Assembly: GCF_002886255.1 (NCBI RefSeq)
Contig: NZ_KZ614149.1
Coordinates: 372,001-436,000, forward strand
From: Alteribacillus bidgolensis
GTDB lineage: Bacteria; Bacillota; Bacilli; Bacillales; Marinococcaceae
DNA length: 64,000 nucleotides
Direction: 5' to 3'
Shown: one piece after another, positions 47,164 through 57,438 of the stretch
Layout: every line of letters starts with the position of its first letter
How positions within the stretch are numbered: the stretch's first letter is position 1
Notes under the pieces: generated by a model
What the model saw: the letters and a program-made list of their open reading frames with translations, nothing else
Told to the model about the DNA's origin: nothing
Database searches by the model: none
Position numbers and translations under genes: made by a program

Positions 47164-50037
47164 ATGATTAGTCAAAAGCTAAATAAAAATCAAAAACGAG
47201 CTGTGAAAACTACGGATGGTCCCCTCTTAATCATTGCGGGGCCTGGCTCAGGAAAAACTTTTACATTAGTAGAAAGAATCTACTATTTAATCACAGAGAA
47301 AAATGTGGAACCTGAAAATATATTAGTCTCTACTTTTACTGAAAAAACAGCAAAAGAACTAATGACCCGTGTATCGAATCGGTTGAATGAAGATAATATT
47401 CAATTTAATCTAAACGAAATGTATTTGGGAACGATTCATTCAATTTGTTTAAGGTTACTTGAAGAAAATCGTGAATTTACTAGATTAAAGAAGAACTTTA
47501 TTTTAATGGACCAATTTGATCAACAATACTTCATTTATCAAAAATCCTACCAGTATGAGAAAATTACCGGTAGTGAATTAATTTTAGGAAATAGATCGAG
47601 ATGGAAAAAAGCTGAGGAACTACTTAAGTGGATAAATAAAGTCAGTGAAGAAATGTTAAGTGTTGATGAATTGAAAAAGTCACCAGAACCACAAATACAA
47701 GCATTAGGTCAATGTTATGAGCTATATCAACAGCACTTAGAAGAAGAGAATGCTTTAGACTTTTCCACTATACAATTAGAAGCATCGCGCTTATTAAGAA
47801 ATCATCCAGAAATACAAGAGTCATTAAATGAGAAGATTGATTATCTAATGATTGATGAGTATCAGGATACAAACACGATTCAGGAAGAAATAATATTTCT
47901 TCTAGCTGGTAAAAAAAATAACGTCTGTGTTGTGGGAGACGATGACCAAGGTTTATATCGTTTTAGAGGGGCAACTATTAGAAACATTTTGGAATTTCCA
48001 AAGAAATTTGAAGAGGAAAAATGCACGCAGATTGAGTTATCGGTAAACTATCGATCTCATCCATCTATAGTACAGTTCTATAACCAATGGATGGAACAGC
48101 AGAGTTGGCATTATGAAAATAAGTCTTTTAGATTTGATAAAAAAATTGTACCTGCCGAAAGAAGTTATTATGGACGTGAGGGAGTCATTAAAGCTTCTGG
48201 ATCTGATGGAAGGAATGATTGGTATGAAGAGGTATACCAATTTCTAATTTCCATGAGGGAGAAAGGTGAACTCAAGGACTGGAATCAAATTGCCTTTTTA
48301 TTTCGGTCTGTTCGAAACCCAAAAGTTGTAGGGTTAGCTAATTATTTAGAAGAAAGAGAGATTTCTGTCTACTCCCCAAGATCAAATATGTTTTTTGACA
48401 GGGAAGAAATAAGACTTTTAATTGGAGCCATCATGTTCTTATTTCCTCAGCTACCTGAGGTCAGAAAATGGAATGAGAATGCCTATTTAGAAGAATGGGA
48501 AATGTACGACCAATGCTTTCTTGAGTTTACAAATGAGCTTAGGAAACCTGAAAATGCAAAGTTACTCAAATGGGCTAGAAAAAAAGCCAAAGCACATTAT
48601 AACTTAGCAGAGAATACTGATTACGCTTTTGCTGGTCTCTTTTATCAATTGCTTCAGTTTAATTTATTTAATAAATATTTAGAGTCAGAAACGAGTTATA
48701 TTATTGATAGTAGACCAGTTAGAAACCTTTCATTATTTTCACAGCTATTAACAAAGTTTGAATATTTACACCGTGTGTCAGTGTTTACACCTAAAAATAT
48801 AAACCAGCTACTTCGAGCGTTCTTTAACCAATATCTTCGGTTTCTAATAAATGGAGGGATTAATGAATATGAAGATGATTCTGAATACGCTCCTAGTGGT
48901 TGTGTTTCTTTTCTAACCATTCATCAATCTAAAGGACTTGAATTTCCCATTGTCATTGTGGGTTCACTAGAGTCGACCCCTAGAAAACAATACTCAGACC
49001 TGGACGAGGTGTTACAAGAAAATTATTATCATAAAAATCCTTTTGAACCTCTAAATAGAACAAAATATTATGATTTTTGGAGGTTGTATTACACTGCATT
49101 TTCACGAGCTCAAAATTTATTAGTACTAAGCTGTCAAGAAAATAAAGCTAGTGGTCAAGGGACAAGAAATGTACCATCAAAAAGTTTTGTAGACTCGTAT
49201 ACGCCTCTTAAAAGTTGGAGACATGTAGATGACATATATAAATTAGAAATTGATGAAATAAAAGACGTGAATATTAAAAAGGAATACTCTTTTACGTCTC
49301 ATATAAATGTATTTGAAACTTGTGCCCTTCAATACAAGTTTTATAAAGAACTAGATTTTTCTCCTGTGCGGCACGGTGCCACCTTGTTCGGTACGTTGGT
49401 TCATCAAACAATTGAGGATATTCATAAGGCAGCGATACGTGGTGAAGAAGGAAAAATAACAAAAGAAAGGATTGATGAATGGTTTTATGCTAATTATAAC
49501 AACTTAATTAAAAAAGAAAGGGTACACCTAGCTCCAACAACAAAAGAAGCGGCATTGTCCCAAGTGAAACATTATGTTGAACGCCAGAATAACGATTGGT
49601 CGCATATAAAGGATGCGGAAGTCGATGTTTCTCTAGTAAAGGATGAATATGTCCTTAAAGGAACAATTGATTTAATTAAAGGTCAAGATAATACAGTTGA
49701 TATTATTGACTTCAAGTCTGAAAAAAAGCCTGACTTAGTAAAAGAACAGGACACAATCTATCATTATAAGCGTCAACTAGAGATTTATGCTCACTTAGTA
49801 GAGGAAAGGACCGGACAACAAGTAAACAACATGCATTTGTATTACACAGGTGAAGATAATAGCAATCCTTATGTTACCTTTCCGAAAGATGGTAAATCAA
49901 TTGATCACACGATTTCTAAATTTGATAGAATTGTAGAGCGAATCGAAGAAAAGGACTATTCAATAGAGAAACGACCCGTAAAGCAATGTCAGAACTGCGA
50001 TATGCGTTTTTACTGTAACCAGAAATTTAAGGAATAG
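47164..50037 (+). CDS. UvrD-like helicase with AddB-like Fe-S nuclease domain
   Basis: The 957-residue protein is a superfamily 1 helicase: Walker A IIAGPGSGKTFTLVER, motif II YLMIDEYQDTN, GDDDQGLYRFRGA, motif VI region TIHQSKGLEFPIVIVG and YTAFSRAQNLLV. The C-terminal 300 residues form a PD-(D/E)xK nuclease (LKGTIDLIKGQDN, VDIIDFKSEKKPD) with four Cys for an Fe-S cluster: one in FETCALQYKFY and three in CQNCDMRFYC, as in AddB and Cas4. I chose the ATG at 47164, after AAGGGGGA. It lies directly before mod and res (one base to the next start), so helicase, methylase and restriction genes form one operon. Confidence 0.9.
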   Translation: MISQKLNKNQKRAVKTTDGPLLIIAGPGSGKTFTLVERIYYLITEKNVEPENILVSTFTEKTAKELMTRVSNRLNEDNIQFNLNEMYLGTIHSICLRLLEENREFTRLKKNFILMDQFDQQYFIYQKSYQYEKITGSELILGNRSRWKKAEELLKWINKVSEEMLSVDELKKSPEPQIQALGQCYELYQQHLEEENALDFSTIQLEASRLLRNHPEIQESLNEKIDYLMIDEYQDTNTIQEEIIFLLAGKKNNVCVVGDDDQGLYRFRGATIRNILEFPKKFEEEKCTQIELSVNYRSHPSIVQFYNQWMEQQSWHYENKSFRFDKKIVPAERSYYGREGVIKASGSDGRNDWYEEVYQFLISMREKGELKDWNQIAFLFRSVRNPKVVGLANYLEEREISVYSPRSNMFFDREEIRLLIGAIMFLFPQLPEVRKWNENAYLEEWEMYDQCFLEFTNELRKPENAKLLKWARKKAKAHYNLAENTDYAFAGLFYQLLQFNLFNKYLESETSYIIDSRPVRNLSLFSQLLTKFEYLHRVSVFTPKNINQLLRAFFNQYLRFLINGGINEYEDDSEYAPSGCVSFLTIHQSKGLEFPIVIVGSLESTPRKQYSDLDEVLQENYYHKNPFEPLNRTKYYDFWRLYYTAFSRAQNLLVLSCQENKASGQGTRNVPSKSFVDSYTPLKSWRHVDDIYKLEIDEIKDVNIKKEYSFTSHINVFETCALQYKFYKELDFSPVRHGATLFGTLVHQTIEDIHKAAIRGEEGKITKERIDEWFYANYNNLIKKERVHLAPTTKEAALSQVKHYVERQNNDWSHIKDAEVDVSLVKDEYVLKGTIDLIKGQDNTVDIIDFKSEKKPDLVKEQDTIYHYKRQLEIYAHLVEERTGQQVNNMHLYYTGEDNSNPYVTFPKDGKSIDHTISKFDRIVERIEEKDYSIEKRPVKQCQNCDMRFYCNQKFKE

Positions 50038-50038
50038 G

Positions 50039-51949
50039 ATGATAAGAATGGATGAAATTAATTCCCAACAGTCAGGTAGTCTGGAAGTTGAAAAGCACGA
50101 ATTTGAACCCATAAAAGGTTATCCAATGTTAGGTTGGAAAGGTAAGCGTCCTTTTCGTTCGACACAGTACTATCCTGCACAATTAAAGGAAACACACGGT
50201 GAGCCTGTAGATGGTTGGCTTAATAAGATACTTTGGGGGGACAATTTACAGGTAATGAGTCACCTTTTGAAAGAATATAGAGGCAAGGTTAATTTGGTTT
50301 ATATTGATCCTCCATTTGACTCCAAAGCTGATTATAGAAAGACTGTTAGGATAAAAGGTACTGATACAGAGTCTTCCTATAATGTTTTCGAGGAAAAGCA
50401 ATATACTGATATATGGACTAACGATGAATACTTGCAGTTTATTTACGAACGTTTGATTTTAATTAAAGAGCTTTTATCTTCAAACGGCTCTATTTATCTT
50501 CATTGCGACTATCATAAAAGCCACTTGCTACGGTGTTTGATGGATGAAATATTTGGACCTCAAAACTTTATAAATGAAATCATTTGGAAAAGGAGAGGGG
50601 GAGCGTTAAATAATTCAAAGTCATTTGGTACTATTACAGACACAATTTTTATTTATAGTAAAACTGATAAATATACTTTTAACCCTATACGCACAAAGGA
50701 ATCTGAGGAAGCTAAAAAATATATAGAAGAAAGGTTTGTCTATAGAGACGAAGACGGAAGGTTGTACAGTAGGGATCCGGTGACAAATCCTTCTTCGAAT
50801 CCCTCTCCAAGTCTAGTTTATGAGTACAAAGGATATAAGTCTCCTGCAAAAGGCTGGGCTTTTGCAATTGAAACTATGAGGAAATGGGACAAGGAAGGCA
50901 GGCTTTATTTTCCTAGCGATAAAAGCAAAAGAATTAGAAGAAAAACTTTTTTAGATGAATATGAGGGTCAGCCTGTTCAAAATTTATGGACTGATATTCA
51001 TGTTATAAATTCTCAAGCCAATGAATATTTGGACTATCCTACGCAAAAACCAGAATCCTTAATTGAGCGTATTATTAAGACATCAAGTAATGAAGGAGAT
51101 TTGGTTTTTGATTGTTTTATGGGCTCTGGTACCACTCAAGCAGTAGCTCTAAAATTAGGACGACGTTTTATCGGTTCAGATATAAACTTAGGGGCAGTTC
51201 AAACAACCACAAAAAGACTTATATCAGTACTAAAAGATAATAATTATAAACTTCCAGGTTTTGAAGTGTATAACGTCAATAATTATGAAGTGTTTAGAAA
51301 TCCAGTACAGGCAAAAGAATTATTGGTTGACGCACTAGAAATACAACCACTTACTAGTAATGGTTTATATGATGGAGAAAAAGACGGTAGAATGGTAAAA
51401 ATAATGCCAGTAAATCGAATTGCTACCAAAGCAGACCTAAATGAATTAATTACGAACTTTGACTATAAATTATTTGAAAAACGGCAACAAGAACATCCTA
51501 CCCAGCCTGTTGAAAAGCTGTTGCTCGTATGTATGGGCCACGAGCCCGATTTAGCTGCAACATTAGAACAAGAAACGGGATACAAGCTTGACGTTGAAGT
51601 TGTTGATATATTGAGGGACAAGTCTAATTTGGAGTTTAGACGTGATTCAGAGGCTGACATTACTATTGATAATGGGAAGTTAAATATAAACAATTTTTAC
51701 CCGATGAACTTATTACAAAAACTGAGTATTATGAAAGAAAATGTAGATAATTGGAAAGAATTAGTTGAATCAATTATGATTGATTGGAATTACGATGGTG
51801 CCGTATTAGAGCCTGCGGTGGTTGATATCCCTGAGAAGGATGGACTGGTTAAAGGTGTTTATGATGTCCCTGAGGATGCAGGAACCATAAGAGTTAAGAT
51901 AACTGATTTACTGTCAGAAACACTAGAGGTGAGTATGGAAAATGGCTAA
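50039..51949 (+). CDS. mod: Type III restriction-modification methyltransferase (Mod)
   Basis: The 636-residue beta-class N6-adenine methyltransferase has motif IV VYIDPPFDSKADY near residue 85 and, much later, motif I FDCFMGSGTTQAVALKLGRR near residue 360, the order usual for type III Mod. The region between holds the target-recognition part. The last 200 residues are divergent and may contact Res. The start could also be the ATG at 50048; ribosome sites do not decide. The gene overlaps res by 8 bases. Confidence 0.9.
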   Translation: MIRMDEINSQQSGSLEVEKHEFEPIKGYPMLGWKGKRPFRSTQYYPAQLKETHGEPVDGWLNKILWGDNLQVMSHLLKEYRGKVNLVYIDPPFDSKADYRKTVRIKGTDTESSYNVFEEKQYTDIWTNDEYLQFIYERLILIKELLSSNGSIYLHCDYHKSHLLRCLMDEIFGPQNFINEIIWKRRGGALNNSKSFGTITDTIFIYSKTDKYTFNPIRTKESEEAKKYIEERFVYRDEDGRLYSRDPVTNPSSNPSPSLVYEYKGYKSPAKGWAFAIETMRKWDKEGRLYFPSDKSKRIRRKTFLDEYEGQPVQNLWTDIHVINSQANEYLDYPTQKPESLIERIIKTSSNEGDLVFDCFMGSGTTQAVALKLGRRFIGSDINLGAVQTTTKRLISVLKDNNYKLPGFEVYNVNNYEVFRNPVQAKELLVDALEIQPLTSNGLYDGEKDGRMVKIMPVNRIATKADLNELITNFDYKLFEKRQQEHPTQPVEKLLLVCMGHEPDLAATLEQETGYKLDVEVVDILRDKSNLEFRRDSEADITIDNGKLNINNFYPMNLLQKLSIMKENVDNWKELVESIMIDWNYDGAVLEPAVVDIPEKDGLVKGVYDVPEDAGTIRVKITDLLSETLEVSMENG

Positions 51950-54563
51950 AAAGAATAATTTCGCTCTAGAATTTGCTTTCTTCACTTTTTTACAGCAATT
52001 TTATCTTGAAAATAAAGGGGCTATTCGTAAACACTATAGGAAACTTACACAGAAGTTTCTTGATTTTAATGATCCTTCTAACCCTGATGCTTTTTTACGT
52101 GCCCCGCAATTTGAAGCATTAGAAATGTATGTCTTCTTAAAAGAGTATTTAAACAATGAAAAAGTATATCAAATATTTGATGATTGGTACCATAAAAAAA
52201 ATGGTTTTGAAAAGAGAGCTGATTTTGGTTTTGTAAAAGGCGAGCAAATGACTTTATTTGGGATTGAAGAAGAACAATACAAAGCTGTTTTTGCTCGTAT
52301 GAAGAAACATACAGGAGAATTTGCTCAAGAATATCCAAACTACATTTTTGCCTTAACAATGGGCACAGGAAAAACAATTTTAATGGCGACATGTATTTTT
52401 TATGAATTTCTTTTAGCAAATAAGTTCCCTAAAGACAAAAAATATTGTCATAATGCATTGGTATTTGCACCAGATAAAACAGTACTCCAATCACTAAAAG
52501 AAATTCAATCCTTTTATCGAAGTAAAGTGGTACCACCAGAATATTTAAATTTGCTTAATGCTCATTTGAAAATTCATTTTCTTGAGGACACTACCACTAC
52601 TTTAAATACAATTGACCGATCTAAGTTCAATATCATCATATCTAATACACAAAAAATCATATTGAAACGACAACGTAAGGAAAAGAATGGGGTTGATAAG
52701 CTATTTAATCCCCCTTCTTTTGGTCAAGATAGTGTATATAATGAAGCCCTTGATCTTTATGGGTTTGATGAACCTGAAGACGAAGGAGAGTTACTCGAAA
52801 ATCAGCGCTTTTTAAAACTAACAAGACTTGAACAGTTAGGAATATATGTAGATGAAGCTCACCATGCTTTTGGAAACGCGTTGGCAAAAGATATGGGATT
52901 AAAGAAAGCGAAAACAAGCCTAAGACTTACCATTAACGAACTTTCTAAATCATTAGAGGGATCGGGAACAAAAGTAGTAGGGTGTTACAATTTCACAGGT
53001 ACTCCGTACGCTGGAAAGGAAATATTTCCTGAAGTTGTGTATGCTTACGGGTTAAAGGCAGCAATTGATAATAAGTACCTGAAAGAAGTAACGGTCAATG
53101 GCTATTCAAATACAAAAACAAAGGAATTTGTTCGAATAGCAATTAAAGATTTTTGGGAGAAGTATGGGGAAAATAGACGGGAAGGAATGTTACCCAAACT
53201 AGCTATTTTCGGGAGTAAAATAGAAGAAGTACAAAATGAGCTAAAACCAGCAGTGGAACAAGTATTACAAGAGCTCAATTTGTCAAAAGAAAAGATCTTA
53301 GTTAATGTTGGTGACTCAAAATTAACTACCAATGATGATATACGTGAATTTAACCGCCTTGATACCTCTGGATCGGAAAAGCAAATTGTATTACTCGTCA
53401 ACAAAGGGAGAGAAGGTTGGAATTGTCGGTCTTTATTTGGAGTAGCGTTATATAGGAAACCAAGATCTAAAATATTTGTATTACAAGCAACCATGAGATG
53501 CTTAAGGTCAATAGGATCAATACAAGAAACAGCTAATGTTTATCTTTCTGAAGAAAATATGAATATTCTACATAACGAGTTGCAAGAAAACTTTAGAGTA
53601 AGTGTAGAAGATTTGAAGAATAAAAGTGAAAACAAGCCTTATAAAGTGAAGACAGTACTACCGCCTATAAAAGTAAATGTGAACAGAAAGAAGAAGCTGC
53701 ACATGCTAAAAGAAAAACAAATCTCTGAAACCATTGATTTTGAATTTGAAAAAGTTGACTTGGAAAAATACAAATTAGTTCATATAGAACAACAAGGCTT
53801 AGTGAAGTATAATAATCTCAGTGAAAAAAGTGAAGACTTAACAGAACAGAGAGAAACTAGAGAGTTTAGTCAATTAACTCTGGTAGCAGAGATCGCGCGT
53901 TATTTAAACCACCCGTGCATCGAGATAGACAAAATATTAAGAAGCGCCAAACAGAGTATTAAAGAAATTTTGTCGTATGTAAATAAATATAATGAATTAT
54001 TATATGATTGGATAATACCACGCCTATTTAACGAAATGTACGACATAGAAAGCTATGATAAAGTTGAGAAGCAAGAAATTGCCCTGGTAAAGGAACCGGA
54101 TAAGGGATATTACGAGGTTTCTGCAAATCCTGACTTAGTTGTTGAAGTAAATGATGAAAATTTTGAAGATGTAATGGATAGATCATTCCATTTAGATACG
54201 TATTGTTTTGACTCAAAACCAGAGAAGAAGTTCTTTGAAGATATTGCAAAAAGTGAAGAAATAAGAAATATATACTTTACTGGAATGCTTACTCACGGTC
54301 AATCAGAGTTCTTTATTCAATATATCGATCCGGAATCAAATACAGTCAGAAGTTATTACCCAGACTTTTTAATCAGAAAAACAGATGGGAAATGGCTAAT
54401 TATAGAAGTCAAAGGTGATAATAAAATCGAAGATCCAATTGTACAAGCCAAGGAAAAAGCAGCAAAAGAAACAGCTATTGCTAGTGAAATGAATTATACT
54501 ATTATCGCTGGTAGTGAAGTGATGAATGGTAAATCAAGTGAAATACTAGAGAAGGGGAAGTAA
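51942..54563 (+). CDS. res: Type III restriction endonuclease subunit (Res)
   Basis: The 873-residue protein has a superfamily 2 helicase: Walker A FALTMGTGKTILMATCI near residue 140, DEAH-like box YVDEAHHAFG near 305, and GREGWNCRSLFGVALYR, the Res form of motif V/VI. The C-terminal nuclease shows SYYPDFLIRKTDGKW and IIEVKGDNK, a PD...ExK site near residue 805. With Mod it forms a complex that reads two inverted unmethylated sites and cuts downstream. All motifs are intact. Confidence 0.92.
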   Translation: MAKKNNFALEFAFFTFLQQFYLENKGAIRKHYRKLTQKFLDFNDPSNPDAFLRAPQFEALEMYVFLKEYLNNEKVYQIFDDWYHKKNGFEKRADFGFVKGEQMTLFGIEEEQYKAVFARMKKHTGEFAQEYPNYIFALTMGTGKTILMATCIFYEFLLANKFPKDKKYCHNALVFAPDKTVLQSLKEIQSFYRSKVVPPEYLNLLNAHLKIHFLEDTTTTLNTIDRSKFNIIISNTQKIILKRQRKEKNGVDKLFNPPSFGQDSVYNEALDLYGFDEPEDEGELLENQRFLKLTRLEQLGIYVDEAHHAFGNALAKDMGLKKAKTSLRLTINELSKSLEGSGTKVVGCYNFTGTPYAGKEIFPEVVYAYGLKAAIDNKYLKEVTVNGYSNTKTKEFVRIAIKDFWEKYGENRREGMLPKLAIFGSKIEEVQNELKPAVEQVLQELNLSKEKILVNVGDSKLTTNDDIREFNRLDTSGSEKQIVLLVNKGREGWNCRSLFGVALYRKPRSKIFVLQATMRCLRSIGSIQETANVYLSEENMNILHNELQENFRVSVEDLKNKSENKPYKVKTVLPPIKVNVNRKKKLHMLKEKQISETIDFEFEKVDLEKYKLVHIEQQGLVKYNNLSEKSEDLTEQRETREFSQLTLVAEIARYLNHPCIEIDKILRSAKQSIKEILSYVNKYNELLYDWIIPRLFNEMYDIESYDKVEKQEIALVKEPDKGYYEVSANPDLVVEVNDENFEDVMDRSFHLDTYCFDSKPEKKFFEDIAKSEEIRNIYFTGMLTHGQSEFFIQYIDPESNTVRSYYPDFLIRKTDGKWLIIEVKGDNKIEDPIVQAKEKAAKETAIASEMNYTIIAGSEVMNGKSSEILEKGK

Positions 54564-54570
54564 TTATCCT

Positions 54571-54608
54571 AGATATAGGCTTATATGGTAGCCTATATCT
54601 ATTTTTTT
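54571..54608 (+). terminator. Rho-independent terminator after res
   Basis: AGATATAGGC and GCCTATATCT pair perfectly around a 10-nt loop and are followed by ATTTTTTT. The SIR2 gene therefore has its own transcript. Confidence 0.92.
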
Positions 54609-54696
54609 GTTGATTGTTATTTAGTTGAAGGAGATTCACAAGCAAATTTAAAGAATTTTTGCTAAAATGAAATTATAGTTAAAAGAGGTGAAATTT

Positions 54697-56154
54697 GTGA
54701 GTGGCTATGAGGAATACTTAAGTGAATCACTTTCTAAACTTCGAACGGTGATAGACGATAGTGGATCAAGGCCTATTTTGTTTGTGGGATCGGGAATGTC
54801 AATTCGATATTTAGATGCACCAAATTGGATTGGATTGTTGGAAGAACTGATTCATAAAAATCCTAATATTACCCTACCTATTGGTTTTTATGCTCAAGAC
54901 ACTGGGAGTGATCTACCAGAAGTTGCTTCTAGAATTATTGATGAGTACCGTACATATGCCTGGCACGAATATAAAAAAGGTATTTACCCTGACGATTTAT
55001 ATGATCCTACATATGATAAAAGTATATTTTTAAAATATACTATAAAAAAGATATTTGATGAACTCATTTCTGAATTTGATATTAATACAAATATGTATCA
55101 ATCAGAATTGTTAGCTTTAAAGGATTTGAATCCTCACGCAATAATAACAACTAATTACGACCAACTTTTAGAGAAAATATTCCCTGAATATAAAGTAGTT
55201 GTTGGACAACAAGTAATTTTAAACAGCGAATCAACTAATATAGGCCATCTTTTAAAAATACATGGTTGTACTACTAAACCTGAGGAAATTATTATCTCAA
55301 GTCAAGATTATAAAAAGTTTAGTGAGGAACAAAAATATTTGTCAGCTAAATTATTAACATACTTTATGGAACATCCAATTGTGTTTCTTGGATATTCAAT
55401 AAGAGATAATAATATTCAAAAGATCTTATCAGACATCTCTAGGATTGTTAGTAGAACTTCTGATGACATTGTAGATAATATATGGTTTGTAGAATGGAAA
55501 AAAGATGAAATTAATATAGATTCACGGCCTCCAAGAGATAAGACAATTCCATTAGGAAATGACAAAAGCATTCGAGTAAATTATATATTACTTAATTCAT
55601 ATGAAGAACTCTATAAAAGCCTTTATCAAAACAACGCTTCTGGAGTGGATGTTCTAAATCAATTACAAAAGAATGTCTACAACATTGTGAAAAGCAAATC
55701 AGTCACGGATTTGGAAGTAGATCTGTTAAATATTAATAGAATTACAAATGAGGACATTTTAGCACAGTCTCTTGGGTTCCGATCTACTTCTCAGTCAGTT
55801 GATGCTGAAAGGATTGCATTAATGGGAGTTGGAAACGTTGGAAGTGCTGAACAGCTTTTAACTCGTTATCCTATGCGGATTTCTGAAATGGCTCAGAAAT
55901 TAGGTTACAAATCTTGGTATCAAACAAATGAGGCCATCAAGACAATTTATACAGAAACAGGTTTTAATATGAAGGAGTCTAACAATAGATACCACGTTGA
56001 TATTGGAAAAAAGCAATCAGAACACAGATATTCTAATGAAGCGCTTGACTTAATAAGAAAAGTTTTAAATGACGAAGATTATACAGTCATTATCAATGAT
56101 GACGATGATGATGGCATTACGGTTACTAAAGAAAAGACACTACACAAAAACTAA
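54697..56154 (+). CDS. SIR2-like defence protein
   Basis: The protein of about 485 residues has an N-terminal SIR2-like NADase domain (residues 20-270): RPILFVGSGMSIRYLDAP, AIITTNYDQLLEKIF with the Asn and Asp of the active site, LLKIHGCTTKP with the catalytic His, and PIVFLGYSIRDNNI. In phage-defence systems such domains destroy NAD+ on infection. The C-terminal 200 residues are unassigned; they include EQLLTRYPMRISEMAQKLGY, which may be a winged-helix, and an acidic end (INDDDDDG). The GTG at 54697 follows AAGAGGTG. A PLD nuclease gene follows. Confidence 0.85.
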   Translation: MSGYEEYLSESLSKLRTVIDDSGSRPILFVGSGMSIRYLDAPNWIGLLEELIHKNPNITLPIGFYAQDTGSDLPEVASRIIDEYRTYAWHEYKKGIYPDDLYDPTYDKSIFLKYTIKKIFDELISEFDINTNMYQSELLALKDLNPHAIITTNYDQLLEKIFPEYKVVVGQQVILNSESTNIGHLLKIHGCTTKPEEIIISSQDYKKFSEEQKYLSAKLLTYFMEHPIVFLGYSIRDNNIQKILSDISRIVSRTSDDIVDNIWFVEWKKDEINIDSRPPRDKTIPLGNDKSIRVNYILLNSYEELYKSLYQNNASGVDVLNQLQKNVYNIVKSKSVTDLEVDLLNINRITNEDILAQSLGFRSTSQSVDAERIALMGVGNVGSAEQLLTRYPMRISEMAQKLGYKSWYQTNEAIKTIYTETGFNMKESNNRYHVDIGKKQSEHRYSNEALDLIRKVLNDEDYTVIINDDDDDGITVTKEKTLHKN

Positions 56155-56269
56155 ATACAGTATTGAAGTTCATCCAAATGTCTTATAAATAACATTAATT
56201 TTATACCCGTTCAACCGTAGGAGTGAAAGTGTCTATAACAAAGGTTGAAAAAAATAAGGGAGATTTTAG

Positions 56270-57352
56270 ATGTTTAGTGAAATGGAAGATGAAAATAACT
56301 TTACAATCGAAATTAAAGATGCCAAAGTAGTATTTACACAAGGAACGGACAATTTTGAAGAAATATTATCAACATCTACTAGGAATAAACATTTGTATTT
56401 AACCACTTTTAATTATGGGCTCCCTGAAAACTACGATAGTTGGATTAAGAAAGATATTGAATACATAAATGAAATTATTGTTGTTTTTAATAATCGAGAA
56501 AAAAATGTTGACAACTTGATAAGAAGGTCTTTAAGAAAAAATCCGTACATTCAATTTTTTTATAATGAGGTTAATCACTCAAAGGTTATTAGCAATGGAT
56601 CATCCCTTTATATTGGAAGTGCTAATCTAACTGATTTCTCGAAAGATAACTTTGAGGCAGGGGTTATAGTAAAAGATGTAGATAAGATTAAACAAATAGA
56701 AGATCGAGTTTTTAAAAATGCTCATTTAAAATATGAGCCGATATTTACGGATCCGGTATCCCCTCTTATTGTACCTTTTCTTTTAATTTATAGAGAGGTG
56801 GAAAAAGAGTTTAAATATATCAAACATTTATTAAATGACATTAAACGTATTGAAGGGTTGTCAGAAGAAGATATACCAGACGATGGAGATGAGTTGTGTA
56901 CTTACATAAGTAAATATATAGAAATTTTTAGGTTGGCAAAGGATGATTTAATTAGTTATGCCACTGAAAAGACAGAGGAGTACTTTGTAATACAAAATCT
57001 ACTCGAAGAAATTGAGGACAAACTAAACTATGTTAAAAATAAGCAGCCTATTGGTTCTTCTACAATTAGTTTATTGGAATTCTTAGAAGATTATTATAAT
57101 GCTTTAGATAAATATAAAGAACATTTTTGGAGGATTAACACTTTTGATAGCGATGTTACACTTTTAGAAGAACAAATATATTTTAAGGAAGTGGAGAACA
57201 TTTTTCAAAGATTAAACCACTTACGAATAAAGTGGATATCTTTAATTAAGTCAAATACCTATATAAAATACAGGAATTCTAAAAGCCCCATTATTTTTTG
57301 GTTAGAATTCCCAAGTCAAGCTAAAAAGTACTGGCAATACTTTTTACGTTAG
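56270..57352 (+). CDS. Single-motif PLD-like (HKD) nuclease protein
   Basis: The 360-residue protein has one phospholipase-D motif: NHSKVISNGSSLYIGSANLT followed by NFEAGVIV, near residues 103-130. One motif per chain means it must dimerise to form an active site, like Nuc or BfiI. The N-terminal 100 residues match the PLD core (LYLTTFNYGLPENY); the remaining 220 are helical, with no known domain. It follows the SIR2 gene by 115 bases with its own ribosome site (AGGGAG). Role in DNA or RNA cleavage within the defence island is inference. Confidence 0.75.
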   Translation: MFSEMEDENNFTIEIKDAKVVFTQGTDNFEEILSTSTRNKHLYLTTFNYGLPENYDSWIKKDIEYINEIIVVFNNREKNVDNLIRRSLRKNPYIQFFYNEVNHSKVISNGSSLYIGSANLTDFSKDNFEAGVIVKDVDKIKQIEDRVFKNAHLKYEPIFTDPVSPLIVPFLLIYREVEKEFKYIKHLLNDIKRIEGLSEEDIPDDGDELCTYISKYIEIFRLAKDDLISYATEKTEEYFVIQNLLEEIEDKLNYVKNKQPIGSSTISLLEFLEDYYNALDKYKEHFWRINTFDSDVTLLEEQIYFKEVENIFQRLNHLRIKWISLIKSNTYIKYRNSKSPIIFWLEFPSQAKKYWQYFLR

Positions 57353-57438
57353 TATGTTTAGGATTAGTGCCTGAAAAGAGTATTCACGAGATTTAAACAT
57401 GAATACTGCGAGTAGCTGCACTGTCCAAAAAATGCTAC

